A stretch of DNA of 64,000 nt from NCBI RefSeq assembly GCF_005796205.1, contig NZ_VAHN01000013.1, positions 1-64,000 on the forward strand, written 5' to 3'. Numbering within the stretch: the stretch's first letter is position 1; each line of letters starts with the position of its first letter. Source of the DNA: Pseudarthrobacter sp. NamE2. GTDB lineage: Bacteria > Actinomycetota > Actinomycetes > Actinomycetales > Micrococcaceae. This document shows, piece after piece, positions 48,338 to 56,949 of this stretch. The position numbers and the translations under genes are program-made. A model generated the notes under the pieces. That model made no database searches and was not told where the DNA came from. It saw only the letters and a list, made by a program, of their open reading frames with translations.

Positions 48338-49555
48338 ATGACTTCCCCCGACGACCAGCCGCCCTTCAGCCTCCGTGCCATCGCCGTGGCAGCTTTCGGG
48401 CCGACTTTGCTGTTCGGGATCGGGCAGGGCGCCATCCTTCCCGTGGTGGCCCTGACTGCCCGCGACCTCGGGGCCACAGTGGCTGTTGCGGCGCTGGTCG
48501 TCACGCTGATGGGGCTCGGTTCGTGGTTCTTCAACCTGCCGGCGTCGCTGGTGACGCTCAAGTTCGGGGAGCGCTGGTCCATCGTTGGTGCAGCCGTCGC
48601 GGCCGGGCTGGCGATGGCTGCCGCCGGCCTGTCCTTCCTGGCCCCGGACGGGCTGTGGCTGCTCGCAGCGGCGATGGCCGTCGTCGGAATGTCCGGCAGC
48701 GTTTTCGGCCTCGCGCGGCAGAAGTACCTCACCGAGGCTGTCCCGGTGGAGTTCCGCGCCCGGGCGCTGTCCACCCTCGGTGGAGTGAACCGGATCGGCG
48801 TGTTCATCGGCCCGTTCCTGGGTGCCGCCGTCATGCAGTTCTCGGGCATCGGCGGTGCTTACTGGGTGGGCGTGGTGGCCATGGCGGCCACAGCCATGCT
48901 GTCCCTCACCATCCCGGACCTTGCCGCTGCAGACGGCCCCGACGGCGGCACGGCCAACTTCCAGCCCACCCTCCGCAGCGTGGCGGTGTCCCACGTGGGG
49001 GTGTTTCTCTCACTGGGCACCGGCATCCTGCTGCTGAGCGCCCTGCGCTCCTCGCGGCAGGTGGTGATCCCGCTGTGGGCCGACCACCTTGGCATGGACG
49101 CCACGTCCGCCTCCCTGATCTACGGCCTGTCCGGCGCCATCGACATGCTCGTGTTCTATCCCGCGGGCAAGTTGATGGACCGCAAGGGGCGGCAGTTCGT
49201 GGCCGTGCCGTCCACCCTGCTGATGGGCACGGCGCTGCTGCTGATTCCCCTCACCGGCTCCTTTGTAGGACTTTTGTTGGCGGCCCTGCTGATCGGTTTC
49301 GGCAACGGCATCAGCTCCGGGCTGGTCATGACACTGGGGGCAGACTTTTCGCCGGACCGGGGCCGGGGCCAGTTCCTGGGGCTGTGGCGGTTCATGGCCG
49401 ACGCCGGGTCCACGGGCGGGCCGGTGCTGCTCTCCGGGGTGACGGCGCTCGCCTCCCTGGGGGCGGGGATCTCGGCCACCGGCATCCTGGGGTTCGCCGC
49501 GGCGGCCGTGTTCGCCGTCGTGATCCCGCGCCTGAAGCACCGCCGCAACTACTGA
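48338..49555 (+). CDS. MFS transporter, probably leaderless
   Basis: A 405-residue major facilitator with 12 helices. The loop after helix 2 reads LVTLKFGERWSIVGAAVAAG and the loop between helices 8 and 9 has YPAGKLMDRKGRQFVAVPST, a motif A repeat. Features such as RQKYLTEAVPVEFRARALST resemble the drug-efflux/quinolone branch. The ATG at 48338 lies seven bases after TAGGAT, a likely -10, and no ribosome site is present. An inverted repeat just after the stop (49559-49612) probably ends the transcript. Substrate unknown. Confidence 0.88.
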   Translation: MTSPDDQPPFSLRAIAVAAFGPTLLFGIGQGAILPVVALTARDLGATVAVAALVVTLMGLGSWFFNLPASLVTLKFGERWSIVGAAVAAGLAMAAAGLSFLAPDGLWLLAAAMAVVGMSGSVFGLARQKYLTEAVPVEFRARALSTLGGVNRIGVFIGPFLGAAVMQFSGIGGAYWVGVVAMAATAMLSLTIPDLAAADGPDGGTANFQPTLRSVAVSHVGVFLSLGTGILLLSALRSSRQVVIPLWADHLGMDATSASLIYGLSGAIDMLVFYPAGKLMDRKGRQFVAVPSTLLMGTALLLIPLTGSFVGLLLAALLIGFGNGISSGLVMTLGADFSPDRGRGQFLGLWRFMADAGSTGGPVLLSGVTALASLGAGISATGILGFAAAAVFAVVIPRLKHRRNY

Positions 49556-49558
49556 CGT

Positions 49559-49612
49559 GCGCTATCACTTTTGGTCCTTAAACCGGTGTTTGGGGGCCAA
49601 AAGTGATGGCGC
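49559..49612. terminator. long imperfect hairpin after the MFS gene
   Basis: Arms 49559-49577 and 49594-49612 (GCGCTATCACTTTTGGTCC with its partner) pair at 17 of 19 positions around a 16-nt loop. The arms carry T4 and A4 runs internally. It lies between the MFS stop and the next promoter and is probably a terminator. Confidence 0.55.
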
Positions 49613-49638
49613 AACGGGGAGGCGGTTATCCTCGACAG

Positions 49639-50343
49639 ATGGACGAAACGGGGAATCCCACTCGGAGCAGCGCACTGCAGAAGGGTCTGTGGTGGCTGCA
49701 GGACTATGTCTACGCCGGAATGTGCCAGGTTGAGGGCATGCTGTCCCGCTTGCAGCCGGGCTCCTTCCACCAGGGCCACCGGAATCCGGTGGTGATCATC
49801 CCGGGAGTGTACGAAAACTGGCAATTCATGCTGCCGCTCATCCAGTCGTTGCACGACGCCGGCCATCCAGTCCACGTTGTGACCGTGTTGCAGCGCAACA
49901 AGCTGAAAATCCCGGCCGCGGCCCGGCTGGTGGCCCAGCACATGGAGGAGGCCGGGCTGCGGGACGCCTCGATCGTTGCGCACAGCAAGGGCGGGCTGAT
50001 TGGAAAGTACGCCATGCTCAATTTGGATCCGGAGCAGCGCATTTCCCGGATGGTGGCCGTGTGCACTCCGTTCTCAGGGTCCAGCTACGCTCGCTACATG
50101 CTGCTGCCCAGCCTGCGGATCTTCTCGCCGCGCGACGGGCTCACCCTGGAACTGGCCCGTGAGGAGACCATCAACAGCCGCATCACCTCCATCTACGGGC
50201 CCTTTGATCCCCACATCCCGGAAGGCAGCGTGCTTCCCGGTGCCACCAACATCGAGCTGCCCACGGCAGGGCACTTCCGCATCCTGGGCGATCCGGAAAC
50301 AGCCAGGATCATCGTGGAGCAGCTCACCCCGGTTGAACCGTGA
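49639..50343 (+). CDS. alpha/beta hydrolase (lipase-like)
   Basis: A 234-residue soluble hydrolase. NPVVIIPGVYENWQFMLPLI gives the N-terminal strand and oxyanion region, and SIVAHSKGGLIGKYAML the nucleophile elbow with Ser116; the likely catalytic His is in AGHFRILGD near the C-terminus. It resembles triacylglycerol lipase or esterase relatives such as the LipA/EstA group. ATG 49639 lies six bases after TATCCT, a possible -10, again suggesting a leaderless transcript. The next gene overlaps its stop (GTGA), so both are co-translated. Confidence 0.85.
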   Translation: MDETGNPTRSSALQKGLWWLQDYVYAGMCQVEGMLSRLQPGSFHQGHRNPVVIIPGVYENWQFMLPLIQSLHDAGHPVHVVTVLQRNKLKIPAAARLVAQHMEEAGLRDASIVAHSKGGLIGKYAMLNLDPEQRISRMVAVCTPFSGSSYARYMLLPSLRIFSPRDGLTLELAREETINSRITSIYGPFDPHIPEGSVLPGATNIELPTAGHFRILGDPETARIIVEQLTPVEP

Positions 50344-51278
50344 GTTCCTTGGACAGGAATTACGACGCCGGGCGGCCGGCTCCGGAGGAACCTGACCATT
50401 CGCGCCCGGACAGCCCGGGTGAGCGGCGGCAGAGCCGGGGGGCCACTGTCCTGGCCGTGCTGCAGCGGCTGCTGTATCTGCTGGTCACCTTTGCGGTGGG
50501 GTGGGCGGTATGGTTTTTCTTGCTTTCCCGGCTGGCCCGCGGCCCGGAGCAGGCGTGGGTTTTCCTCCCGGTGTGGCTGATCCTGGCGTATGCCCTCCTG
50601 CCGCGCATCCACAAAATACTCAGCAGCCTCTACATCCCGGACTACTTCATCGGCCGGGCCCGCACGGGCGACGGCGTACTGGGGGATCCGGTGAACCTCG
50701 CCGTGGTGGGAACGCTGGAGGAACTGCGGCGCGCCATGATGTCCGCCGGGTGGGTTGAAGCGCATCCCATTACCCCGGCGACGGCCTGGCGGACGCTGAC
50801 CTCCACCGTGATGGGGCGGAGCTACCCGCAGGCCCCGGTCAGCGCCCTGTACGTGTTCGGCAACAAGCAGGACCTCGCCTTCCAGCGCGAAATCGACGGC
50901 AACCCTCGCAAGCGCCACCATGTCCGGTTCTGGAAGTGCCCCCAGGGGTGGATGCTGCCCGGCGGGCTCTCCGTGGATTTTGTTGGCGCCGGGACCTACG
51001 ACCGCAGTGTGGGCCTGTCCCTGTTCACGTTCCAGATCACCCACAAGATCGCAGACCGGACGGACGAGGAACGCGACTTCATCATCTCTACCCTTCAGGC
51101 TGCCCGCGCCGTGGAATCCGTCCACGTCATCCGCAACTTCTCCACCGGCTACCACCACCGCAACGGCGGCGGCGACGCCATCCGCACCGACGGGCACCTG
51201 CCGATCATCGACCTGTATGAGCCGGGCCGTCCGCCAAACGCGCCGCCGGATAAAAGCACCGGTCAGGGCACGGTTTAA
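50340..51278 (+). CDS. LssY C-terminal domain membrane protein
   Basis: A 312-residue protein. A Pro/Arg/Ser-rich N-terminus precedes two helices (about residues 38-62 and 71-90, with LLYLLVTFAVGWAVWFFL in the first). The rest matches the C-terminal domain found in the type I secretion-linked LssY proteins: AWRTLTSTVMGRSYPQAPVS, HHVRFWKCPQGWMLPGGLSV and ERDFIISTL. Function is unknown. GTG overlaps the previous stop. Confidence 0.8.
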   Translation: MSSLDRNYDAGRPAPEEPDHSRPDSPGERRQSRGATVLAVLQRLLYLLVTFAVGWAVWFFLLSRLARGPEQAWVFLPVWLILAYALLPRIHKILSSLYIPDYFIGRARTGDGVLGDPVNLAVVGTLEELRRAMMSAGWVEAHPITPATAWRTLTSTVMGRSYPQAPVSALYVFGNKQDLAFQREIDGNPRKRHHVRFWKCPQGWMLPGGLSVDFVGAGTYDRSVGLSLFTFQITHKIADRTDEERDFIISTLQAARAVESVHVIRNFSTGYHHRNGGGDAIRTDGHLPIIDLYEPGRPPNAPPDKSTGQGTV

Positions 51279-51390
51279 TTTTCGAATACCTTGAGCTTTC
51301 TTTGACTGTTTGCCCCCTTTGTTCCTGAGTTTGGTTGTGCATTGTTGTTCCCAGCAAGGCAGCAACCACCACAGTCTGAGGGGACACGTC

Positions 51391-51945
51391 ATGAAGAACA
51401 GCACTCTGATCAAAGGCACCGCAGCCATCGCCGTGGGCGCGGCACTGCTGCTGGGCGGCGGCGGAACCCTGGCAGCCTGGAATGCGGAGGCCACTGCCAC
51501 TCCCGGGACCATCGTTTCCGGTGACCTGGACGTGGTCAACGCCACCAGTGCCGGTGTTTGGAAGGACCGCGCGGGGGCGACCATCAACATCGCCAACTAC
51601 AAGGTGGTTCCCGGTGACAAGCTCACTTACACGCAGGACCTGACCGTTACCCTGGTTGGCGACAAGATGGCCGCGAACATCACCACCACGGGCATCACGC
51701 CCACGAACGGTTTTACGTCGGCCAACGTCTCCGTTACCGGCCCCGCGCTCACCATTGGAACCACCCCCGTCTCCAATCCGCTTACACCTAAGGGATCCGC
51801 CCAGACGGTAACCGCGACCATCACATTTGAGTTCCTTTCGACCACCAGCGGGCGGGCCAACGTGGACGCCAGCTACAACTTCAACAACGTGGCATTCCAG
51901 CTCCAGCAGGTCGTGGCAGGCTCCGGCCTCGTCGCGCAGTCCTAG
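51391..51945 (+). CDS. alternate-type (SipW-dependent) signal peptide protein
   Basis: A 184-residue secreted protein. The signal reads STLIKGTAAIAVGAALLLGG then GGTLAAWNAEATATPGTIVS, the pattern of proteins cut by SipW-type signal peptidases. The mature part is rich in Thr, Val and Ala and likely forms beta sandwiches, as in TasA/camelysin-type fibre or surface subunits (ATITFEFLSTTSGRANVDAS). GAGGGGAC precedes the ATG. It is first of four genes with the dedicated peptidase. Confidence 0.85.
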   Translation: MKNSTLIKGTAAIAVGAALLLGGGGTLAAWNAEATATPGTIVSGDLDVVNATSAGVWKDRAGATINIANYKVVPGDKLTYTQDLTVTLVGDKMAANITTTGITPTNGFTSANVSVTGPALTIGTTPVSNPLTPKGSAQTVTATITFEFLSTTSGRANVDASYNFNNVAFQLQQVVAGSGLVAQS

Positions 51946-52013
51946 TTCAACGCCGGGCGGGTGGCCGCGCCGCCCGCCCGCAACCCCCCGGACATCAGGA
52001 CCAGGAGGAGACC

Positions 52014-52622
52014 ATGCGCATCAAGCGCCCACTGCAGGCGGCGGCACTCATCGCCGCAGCAGTGCTCCTGGGGCTGTTGACCGTCCAGGGAACGTACGCT
52101 CTATGGAGTTCCAGCGCTTCAGCTGCCCCCGGAACCGTGGCCTCGGCATCGTTCGATGTGGCGCTCACGGCAGTTCCATCGGGGCAGGCAACCACCATGT
52201 CCCTGGCCTCCGGCCAGCCCGCCAACCTGGCCATCAGCCCAGAGGGCACGCTGAGTCCCGGCGGCTCGGTGTACGGGGGAGTGGTGATTGCCAACAACAC
52301 CAATGCCGGCGGCGCCTTCACCACGGCCGTAACCGTAGGCCCGGCCGTGGTGAGCAATGTGTCAGGCGGAACCCTAGCGCAGTACGTGACAGTCAACGCA
52401 AAATCGGCGGCATCCGCCGCCGAATGCACCGCAACCGGCAGCTACCCGCCGCTGGGTTCGGCCGGGCTGGTCTCACCCGCCGTCGCCAAGGGCGGTTCCA
52501 CCGTCTTCTGCTTCCAGGCCAGCCTCAGCCCCAGCGCCCCATCCACCGTGAAAGGACAGGCAGTGAACATCACCCTTCCGCTCACGGCACGTCAGCTCTG
52601 CGGGGTGCCCGGTGGCTGCTGA
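52014..52622 (+). CDS. SipW-dependent secreted protein 2
   Basis: A 202-residue protein with signal AALIAAAVLLGLLTVQGTYA followed by LWSSSASAAPGTVASASFDV, again the SipW-type LW motif. The mature domain is Ala/Val/Thr/Ser-rich with four Cys residues (ECTATGS, VFCFQAS, RQLCGVPGGC). It overlaps the start of the signal peptidase gene by 11 bases, so the two are coupled. Likely a surface or fibre-associated protein. Confidence 0.8.
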   Translation: MRIKRPLQAAALIAAAVLLGLLTVQGTYALWSSSASAAPGTVASASFDVALTAVPSGQATTMSLASGQPANLAISPEGTLSPGGSVYGGVVIANNTNAGGAFTTAVTVGPAVVSNVSGGTLAQYVTVNAKSAASAAECTATGSYPPLGSAGLVSPAVAKGGSTVFCFQASLSPSAPSTVKGQAVNITLPLTARQLCGVPGGC

Positions 52623-53259
52623 CCTGACGGCAGGTCCGATTGCCGAAGAAAACGCCCGAGGGAAGGCTCCGCACCCGGCTGAACTCCCGCCGTCGGACGC
52701 TGCACCAAGCCGGCCGGAGAGCTCCGGCGCGTGGGCCGCCGTCGGACGCCTCGCCAGCATGTCCGCCATGATGATCGCGTTGTCCGCCGCGATCATCCTG
52801 ATTGTGGTGCCGGTGGCAACGGGCTCGCAGACCTACACGGTGCTCACCAACTCCATGGCGCCCAAGTTCCCGCCCGGGACGTTCCTGGTGATGAAGCCGG
52901 TGCCGGTCAATGAGATCCAGTACGGCGACGTAATCACGTTCCAGCTCTACTCGGGACGGCCCGAGGTGGAAACGCACCGGGTGGTTGGTTTCGGCGCCAC
53001 CCAGCAGGGCGCGAAGACGCTGATCACCAGGGGAGACAACAACGGGGCCAACGATCCCGAACCGGTCCGCGGGATCCAGGTGAAGGGCAAGCTGTTCTAC
53101 GCCGTACCGTACGTTGGCTTCGTGGCGAATGCCCTCGGGAACTCAGACCGTGGTACCTGGACCGTCATCGCAGCCCTCGGCCTGATCGGCTACGGGGCAA
53201 TCACGGTCTTCAGGTCGGTCCGCAAGTCCCGCGAAGACAGGACGGCTGAGGCGTCATGA
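52612..53259 (+). CDS. SipW-type signal peptidase I
   Basis: A 215-residue membrane protease of the ER/SipW type. A 45-residue cytoplasmic N-terminus leads into a helix (MIALSAAIILIVVPVATGSQ). Ser81 in LTNSMAP is the nucleophile. His122 in ETHRVVG replaces the bacterial Lys, as in SipW and eukaryotic-type peptidases, and Asp142 in TRGDNN completes the box E motif. A second helix lies near the C-terminus. GTG start is inside the previous gene, and its stop overlaps the next ATG (ATGA). It should process the three neighbouring proteins. Confidence 0.88.
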   Translation: MAADLTAGPIAEENARGKAPHPAELPPSDAAPSRPESSGAWAAVGRLASMSAMMIALSAAIILIVVPVATGSQTYTVLTNSMAPKFPPGTFLVMKPVPVNEIQYGDVITFQLYSGRPEVETHRVVGFGATQQGAKTLITRGDNNGANDPEPVRGIQVKGKLFYAVPYVGFVANALGNSDRGTWTVIAALGLIGYGAITVFRSVRKSREDRTAEAS

Positions 53260-53771
53260 GGCGGAGGTTCCGGAGCCTGCCCGGCGCGGCAGCCGCCGTC
53301 GGCGCCTTTGTGCTGACGGTACTGCTGGGTCTCGGGGGTGCGTCCGCTTCCGCCCTGTGGCAGCAAAGCGCGACGGCGACGATGGCAGTAAGTGCCGCCG
53401 CCGCCTGGCCAGGCCCCGCCATAACTTCACTCACCTGCACGAACGATGCTTCTGAATCCACGGCAACGCTGCACGTTACTGTCCCTGCTACGGCCTCCAT
53501 CAGCTACGCGGCACTGCAGTCAAACGGTTCACTCGGGCCAAGCTATGCCGGTCTTTCGAGCCTTCTGGCACTGACCCCCGGAAGCTTCATTTTGACGTCA
53601 AGCACCAATCCGTTGCTTGCCTCACCGATTATTCGCGACAATCCGGCAGGCCCGCTGACCGTTCGGGTGACGGCCACGTACGTGGACCAGACAACCGCTC
53701 ATCTCGACATCGTTCTGCATAACAGCCTCTCCAACGGAAAGATCACCTGTCCGGTGTCTCCTGTGATGTAG
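53256..53771 (+). CDS. SipW-dependent secreted protein 3
   Basis: A 171-residue secreted protein. Its signal, GAAAAVGAFVLTVLLGLGGA followed by SASALWQQSATATMAVSA, has the same LW-type junction as its neighbours. The mature part is Ser/Thr/Ala-rich with one Cys pair (SLTCTNDASES and KITCPVSPVM), perhaps forming a disulfide between first and last strands. It may be a minor subunit or anchor. ATGA coupling to the peptidase gene supports shared function. Confidence 0.78.
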   Translation: MRRRFRSLPGAAAAVGAFVLTVLLGLGGASASALWQQSATATMAVSAAAAWPGPAITSLTCTNDASESTATLHVTVPATASISYAALQSNGSLGPSYAGLSSLLALTPGSFILTSSTNPLLASPIIRDNPAGPLTVRVTATYVDQTTAHLDIVLHNSLSNGKITCPVSPVM

Positions 53772-53844
53772 AACGGCTGACCCTGCCGGGCTGGCGTTGG
53801 CGGTCCCGCCCCCTGCCCAGGCGCTGGTGTGTGAGAATGATGCC

Positions 53845-54966
53845 GTGACGCGCAGGATGGGTGTTGAAGAAGAGTTCCTCATCGTTGATGGCTTTACCGG
53901 GGCACCTGTGCCGCTGGGTGAAGTCCTGGACCAGCTCAGCGACTATCCGCGCCTGACCAGCGAGATGAAGCAGGAGCAGATCGAAACCTGCACCCTTCCG
54001 CGGCTCAGCCTCTCCGAACTGGCCCAGGACATCGGCGCGGGGCGGAAGAACGCGGACTCCCTGGCAAGGCGGGCAGGAGCGCGGGTGGCCGCGCTCGCAA
54101 CCTCGCCCCTGCCCGTGGAGTCCACCATCGCCCCGGGTGAACGTTGTGCGCAGCTGATGGAGCGCTTCGGGCTTACGGCCGTCGAGCAGCTGACGGGCGG
54201 CTGCCATGTGCATGTGGAGATTGAGTCGGACGAGGAGGGCGTGGCCATCCTGGACCGCATCCGGGGCTGGCTGCCCGTCCTGCTGGCCATCAGCGCCAAC
54301 TCGCCGTTCTGGAACGGCAAGGATTCAAGCTTCGCAAGCTACCGTTTCCAGGCCTGGACCCGTTGGCCCACCACGGGGCCGGCGAATATCTACGGCTCCG
54401 CTGCCGCCTACCACGAGGAAATCCGCCAGATCCTCGCTTCCGGCGTGCCGCTGGACAAAGCCAACCTCTACTTCGACGCGCGGCTCAGCCACAAGCATCC
54501 CACCGTTGAAGTCCGGGTTGCAGACGTGTGCCTGTTCGCGGACGACGCCGTCCTGCTGGCCGCACTGGTGCGTGGCCTTGCGGAAACCGCGGCGAGGCAG
54601 TGGCGCGACGGCGTTGCCCCGGTCCCGGCGTCCGTCACCCAGCTGCAGCTGGCGTCATGGCGGGCCAGCCGGTACGGGCTCGACGGTGAACTGGCGGACC
54701 CGGCGACGGGGACGCCCCGGGCCGCCTTCGAGGTGGTGCTGGCCCTGCTGGACCACCTCCGGCCGGTGCTGGAGGAACAGGGTGAGTTCGCCGCAGTGGA
54801 GTCCCTGCTGTTCCAGGTCCTGAACCGCGGGACCGGTGCTGCCATGCAGCGGCAGTCATTGGGCCATGCCTCCAGCTTGCGGGACATGGTGTCCGATGCC
54901 GTGCAGATGACCTGCCTCCCCACGACGATGCTGCGCGAGGCCGGCAACAACGTATTAACCATCTAA
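53845..54966 (+). CDS. GCS2-family glutamate-cysteine ligase-like carboxylate-amine ligase
   Basis: A 373-residue ligase of the YbdK/GCS2 family. RRMGVEEEFLIVDGFTGAPV opens the ATP-grasp-like fold, and GGCHVHVEIESDEEGVAIL, NSPFWNGKDSSFASYRFQAW and HPTVEVRVADVCLFADDAVL follow at the expected spacings. The family joins Glu to an amine or Cys through an acyl phosphate. GTG 53845 lies six bases after GAGAAT (possible -10), so the start may be leaderless; ATG 53857 is the alternative. It is followed 11 bases later by a nitrilase gene. The substrate is unknown: glutathione-like, ergothioneine-related or polyamine glutamylation are all possible. Confidence 0.85.
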   Translation: MTRRMGVEEEFLIVDGFTGAPVPLGEVLDQLSDYPRLTSEMKQEQIETCTLPRLSLSELAQDIGAGRKNADSLARRAGARVAALATSPLPVESTIAPGERCAQLMERFGLTAVEQLTGGCHVHVEIESDEEGVAILDRIRGWLPVLLAISANSPFWNGKDSSFASYRFQAWTRWPTTGPANIYGSAAAYHEEIRQILASGVPLDKANLYFDARLSHKHPTVEVRVADVCLFADDAVLLAALVRGLAETAARQWRDGVAPVPASVTQLQLASWRASRYGLDGELADPATGTPRAAFEVVLALLDHLRPVLEEQGEFAAVESLLFQVLNRGTGAAMQRQSLGHASSLRDMVSDAVQMTCLPTTMLREAGNNVLTI

Positions 54967-54977
54967 GGGAGGACGAC

Positions 54978-55778
54978 GTGAGGATCGCCTTGGGGCAGTT
55001 CGGCGCCGGCACGGATCCGCGGGAAAACCTGCGCCTTATTGCCGGATTGATGGAGGCCGCCGCCCTGGGCAATGCCGATCTGCTGGTGCTTCCCGAATCC
55101 AGCCTCTATGCCGGCACGGGACCGCCCAGTGTTATGGCGGAAGTGGCAGAACCGCTGGACGGTCCTTTCATCAGCGGAGTTGCCGCGCTCGCGGGGAACC
55201 TGAACCTGCCCGTCGTCGTGGGAACCACCGAGGCCAGCCCCGGCGGCCTGCCCTACAACACGGTGGTTGCCCTTGACGCCGGGGGAGAAGTACTGGGCAC
55301 GTACAGGAAAGTGCACCTCTACGACGCTTTCGGGCACCGTGAAAGCGATGGAACCAGCCCGGGAAGCATCAGCGAGCCTTACTTGCTCTCTCACGGCCAG
55401 CTGCGGCTTGGCATGCTTACCTGCTACGACCTTCGGTTCCCGGAAAGCGCCCGGTACCTGGTGGATGCGGGCGCCAACGTCCTCCTGCTGCCGGCCAATT
55501 GGATCAGGGGTCCGGGGAAGGAGGACCACTTCAACACCCTGGTGCGCGCCCGGGCCATCGAGAACACGTCCTACGTGGTGGCGGCCAATCAATGCGGCCC
55601 GCTTGCCACGGCGTACTCGATGGTGGTGGATCCCTTCGGGGTGGTCATAGCCAACGCCGGCGAGGCGCCCGGCGTCGTGTTCGCCGAGCTGGAGCCGGAA
55701 CGTATCGCAGCCGTGCGGACCCGCGTTCCGGCACTTCAGAACCGCCGCTTCAATGTGGTGCCCAGGAGTGCTGACTGA
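54978..55778 (+). CDS. nitrilase-superfamily amidohydrolase
   Basis: A 266-residue carbon-nitrogen hydrolase with the Glu-Lys-Cys triad: LLVLPESSLYAG (Glu), YRKVHLYDAFG (Lys) and GMLTCYDLRFPESAR (Cys). NWIRGPGKEDHFNTLVRARA follows at the usual place. It hydrolyses amides of the omega-amidase or carbamoyl-amine type. GTG start follows GGGAGGACGAC. Coupling to the GCS2 ligase suggests a joint pathway in amino-acid amide or polyamine metabolism. Confidence 0.88.
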   Translation: MRIALGQFGAGTDPRENLRLIAGLMEAAALGNADLLVLPESSLYAGTGPPSVMAEVAEPLDGPFISGVAALAGNLNLPVVVGTTEASPGGLPYNTVVALDAGGEVLGTYRKVHLYDAFGHRESDGTSPGSISEPYLLSHGQLRLGMLTCYDLRFPESARYLVDAGANVLLLPANWIRGPGKEDHFNTLVRARAIENTSYVVAANQCGPLATAYSMVVDPFGVVIANAGEAPGVVFAELEPERIAAVRTRVPALQNRRFNVVPRSAD

Positions 55779-55888
55779 GCCCTGAAAAGTGTGACCGGCT
55801 TGATACCGGGATTTGACGCCGTCGAAACATTCAGGACCTGACGCCCCCATAAAATTAGAGGCAACCAAATCTCCCGGAAAGGATCGAA

Positions 55889-56704
55889 GTGCACGCAACC
55901 GACGCCGCGATGAAACCCGTCATCGGCCTCACCACCTACCTGGAGCAGGCGGGAACCGATGGTTGCGGCACCGTGAATGCGGCATTCCTGCCGGAGACGT
56001 ACCTGAAACCCATCATCGCCGCAGGCGGAGTTCCCATCCTGCTGCCGCCGCAGCCGGTGGTGGCCGACGTTGTGGAAATGCTCATCGGCAGGCTCGACGG
56101 CCTGGTTGTTCCCGGCGGCTGGGACGTTGACCCCGCCCTCTACGGCCAGGCACCGCACCCCGAGACTGATGTTCCCCGTCCGGAGCGTGACGCTTGGGAG
56201 CAGGCCCTGATCCAGGAGGCCATCCGCCAGGACGTGCCGCTGCTGTGCATCTGCCGCGGCGAGCAGTTGCTGAACGTCACCCTCGGCGGAACCCTTCACC
56301 AGCACCTGCCCGATGTTGTGGGCAGCGGCCACTACCAGCCCGGCGGCTACAACTTCAACCGGATCGCGGTGGAAATCAAGGCCGGCTCTCGGCTCGAACA
56401 GCTGATCGGAGCTAACGCGGGGACGGTGCCGGTGTCCCACCACCAGGCCGTGGACAAGCTCGGCGAAGGCCTGGTGGCTTCCGCGTGGAGCGAGGACCAG
56501 GTGGTGGAAGCCATCGAGTATCCCGCCGCAAGCTTCACCATGGGCATCCAATGGCACCCGGAGGAGTTGCCGGAGGACTTCGGGCTGTTCCGCGGTTTCG
56601 TGGAAGCGGCGCGCAGCAAATTCCTGTCCCGGCTCCTGCCCGCGGCGCCGTCGGCTGTTTCCGGCGGGATCAACGCCACCCTTGCACGGCCTTCACTGGG
56701 ATAG
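55889..56704 (+). CDS. gamma-glutamyl-gamma-aminobutyrate hydrolase-like (PuuD family)
   Basis: A 271-residue class I glutamine amidotransferase-like hydrolase. The nucleophile Cys is in VPLLCICRGEQLLNV, and the His-Glu pair in MGIQWHPEELP completes the triad. IGLTTYLEQAG and LVVPGGWDVDPALYG at the N-terminus match PuuD-type enzymes that release Glu from gamma-glutamyl-GABA. GTG start with AAGGATCG upstream. It follows the ligase and nitrilase genes after 110 bases on the same strand. A terminator lies after it. Confidence 0.87.
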   Translation: MHATDAAMKPVIGLTTYLEQAGTDGCGTVNAAFLPETYLKPIIAAGGVPILLPPQPVVADVVEMLIGRLDGLVVPGGWDVDPALYGQAPHPETDVPRPERDAWEQALIQEAIRQDVPLLCICRGEQLLNVTLGGTLHQHLPDVVGSGHYQPGGYNFNRIAVEIKAGSRLEQLIGANAGTVPVSHHQAVDKLGEGLVASAWSEDQVVEAIEYPAASFTMGIQWHPEELPEDFGLFRGFVEAARSKFLSRLLPAAPSAVSGGINATLARPSLG

Positions 56705-56746
56705 TGCCACTGGCCAGGCCCACAACATCCTTTCCTTGATCAGCAG

Positions 56747-56795
56747 GAACCGTCCCGGACAGCGCGCACGCGCCTCGTCCCGGGACGGTTCTTTG
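56747..56795 (+). terminator. intrinsic terminator after the PuuD-like gene
   Basis: GAACCGTCCCGG (56747-56758) and its perfect complement (56780-56791) enclose a 21-nt GC-rich loop and are followed by TTT. It ends the ligase/nitrilase/PuuD transcript. Confidence 0.8.
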
Positions 56796-56949
56796 CATTC
56801 TGCCTTGCCCTCGAGAAATAAGCATGCTTAGTATGTTTGGACGCTGAGGTTAAGCCAAATGCTTCACGGTTCTATCCATGGAGCAACGATGGCTGGTATT
56901 CGCAAAGTTTCAGATCCTGCCCGCACAGCCGCCCCCGGCAAGGGGCGCC

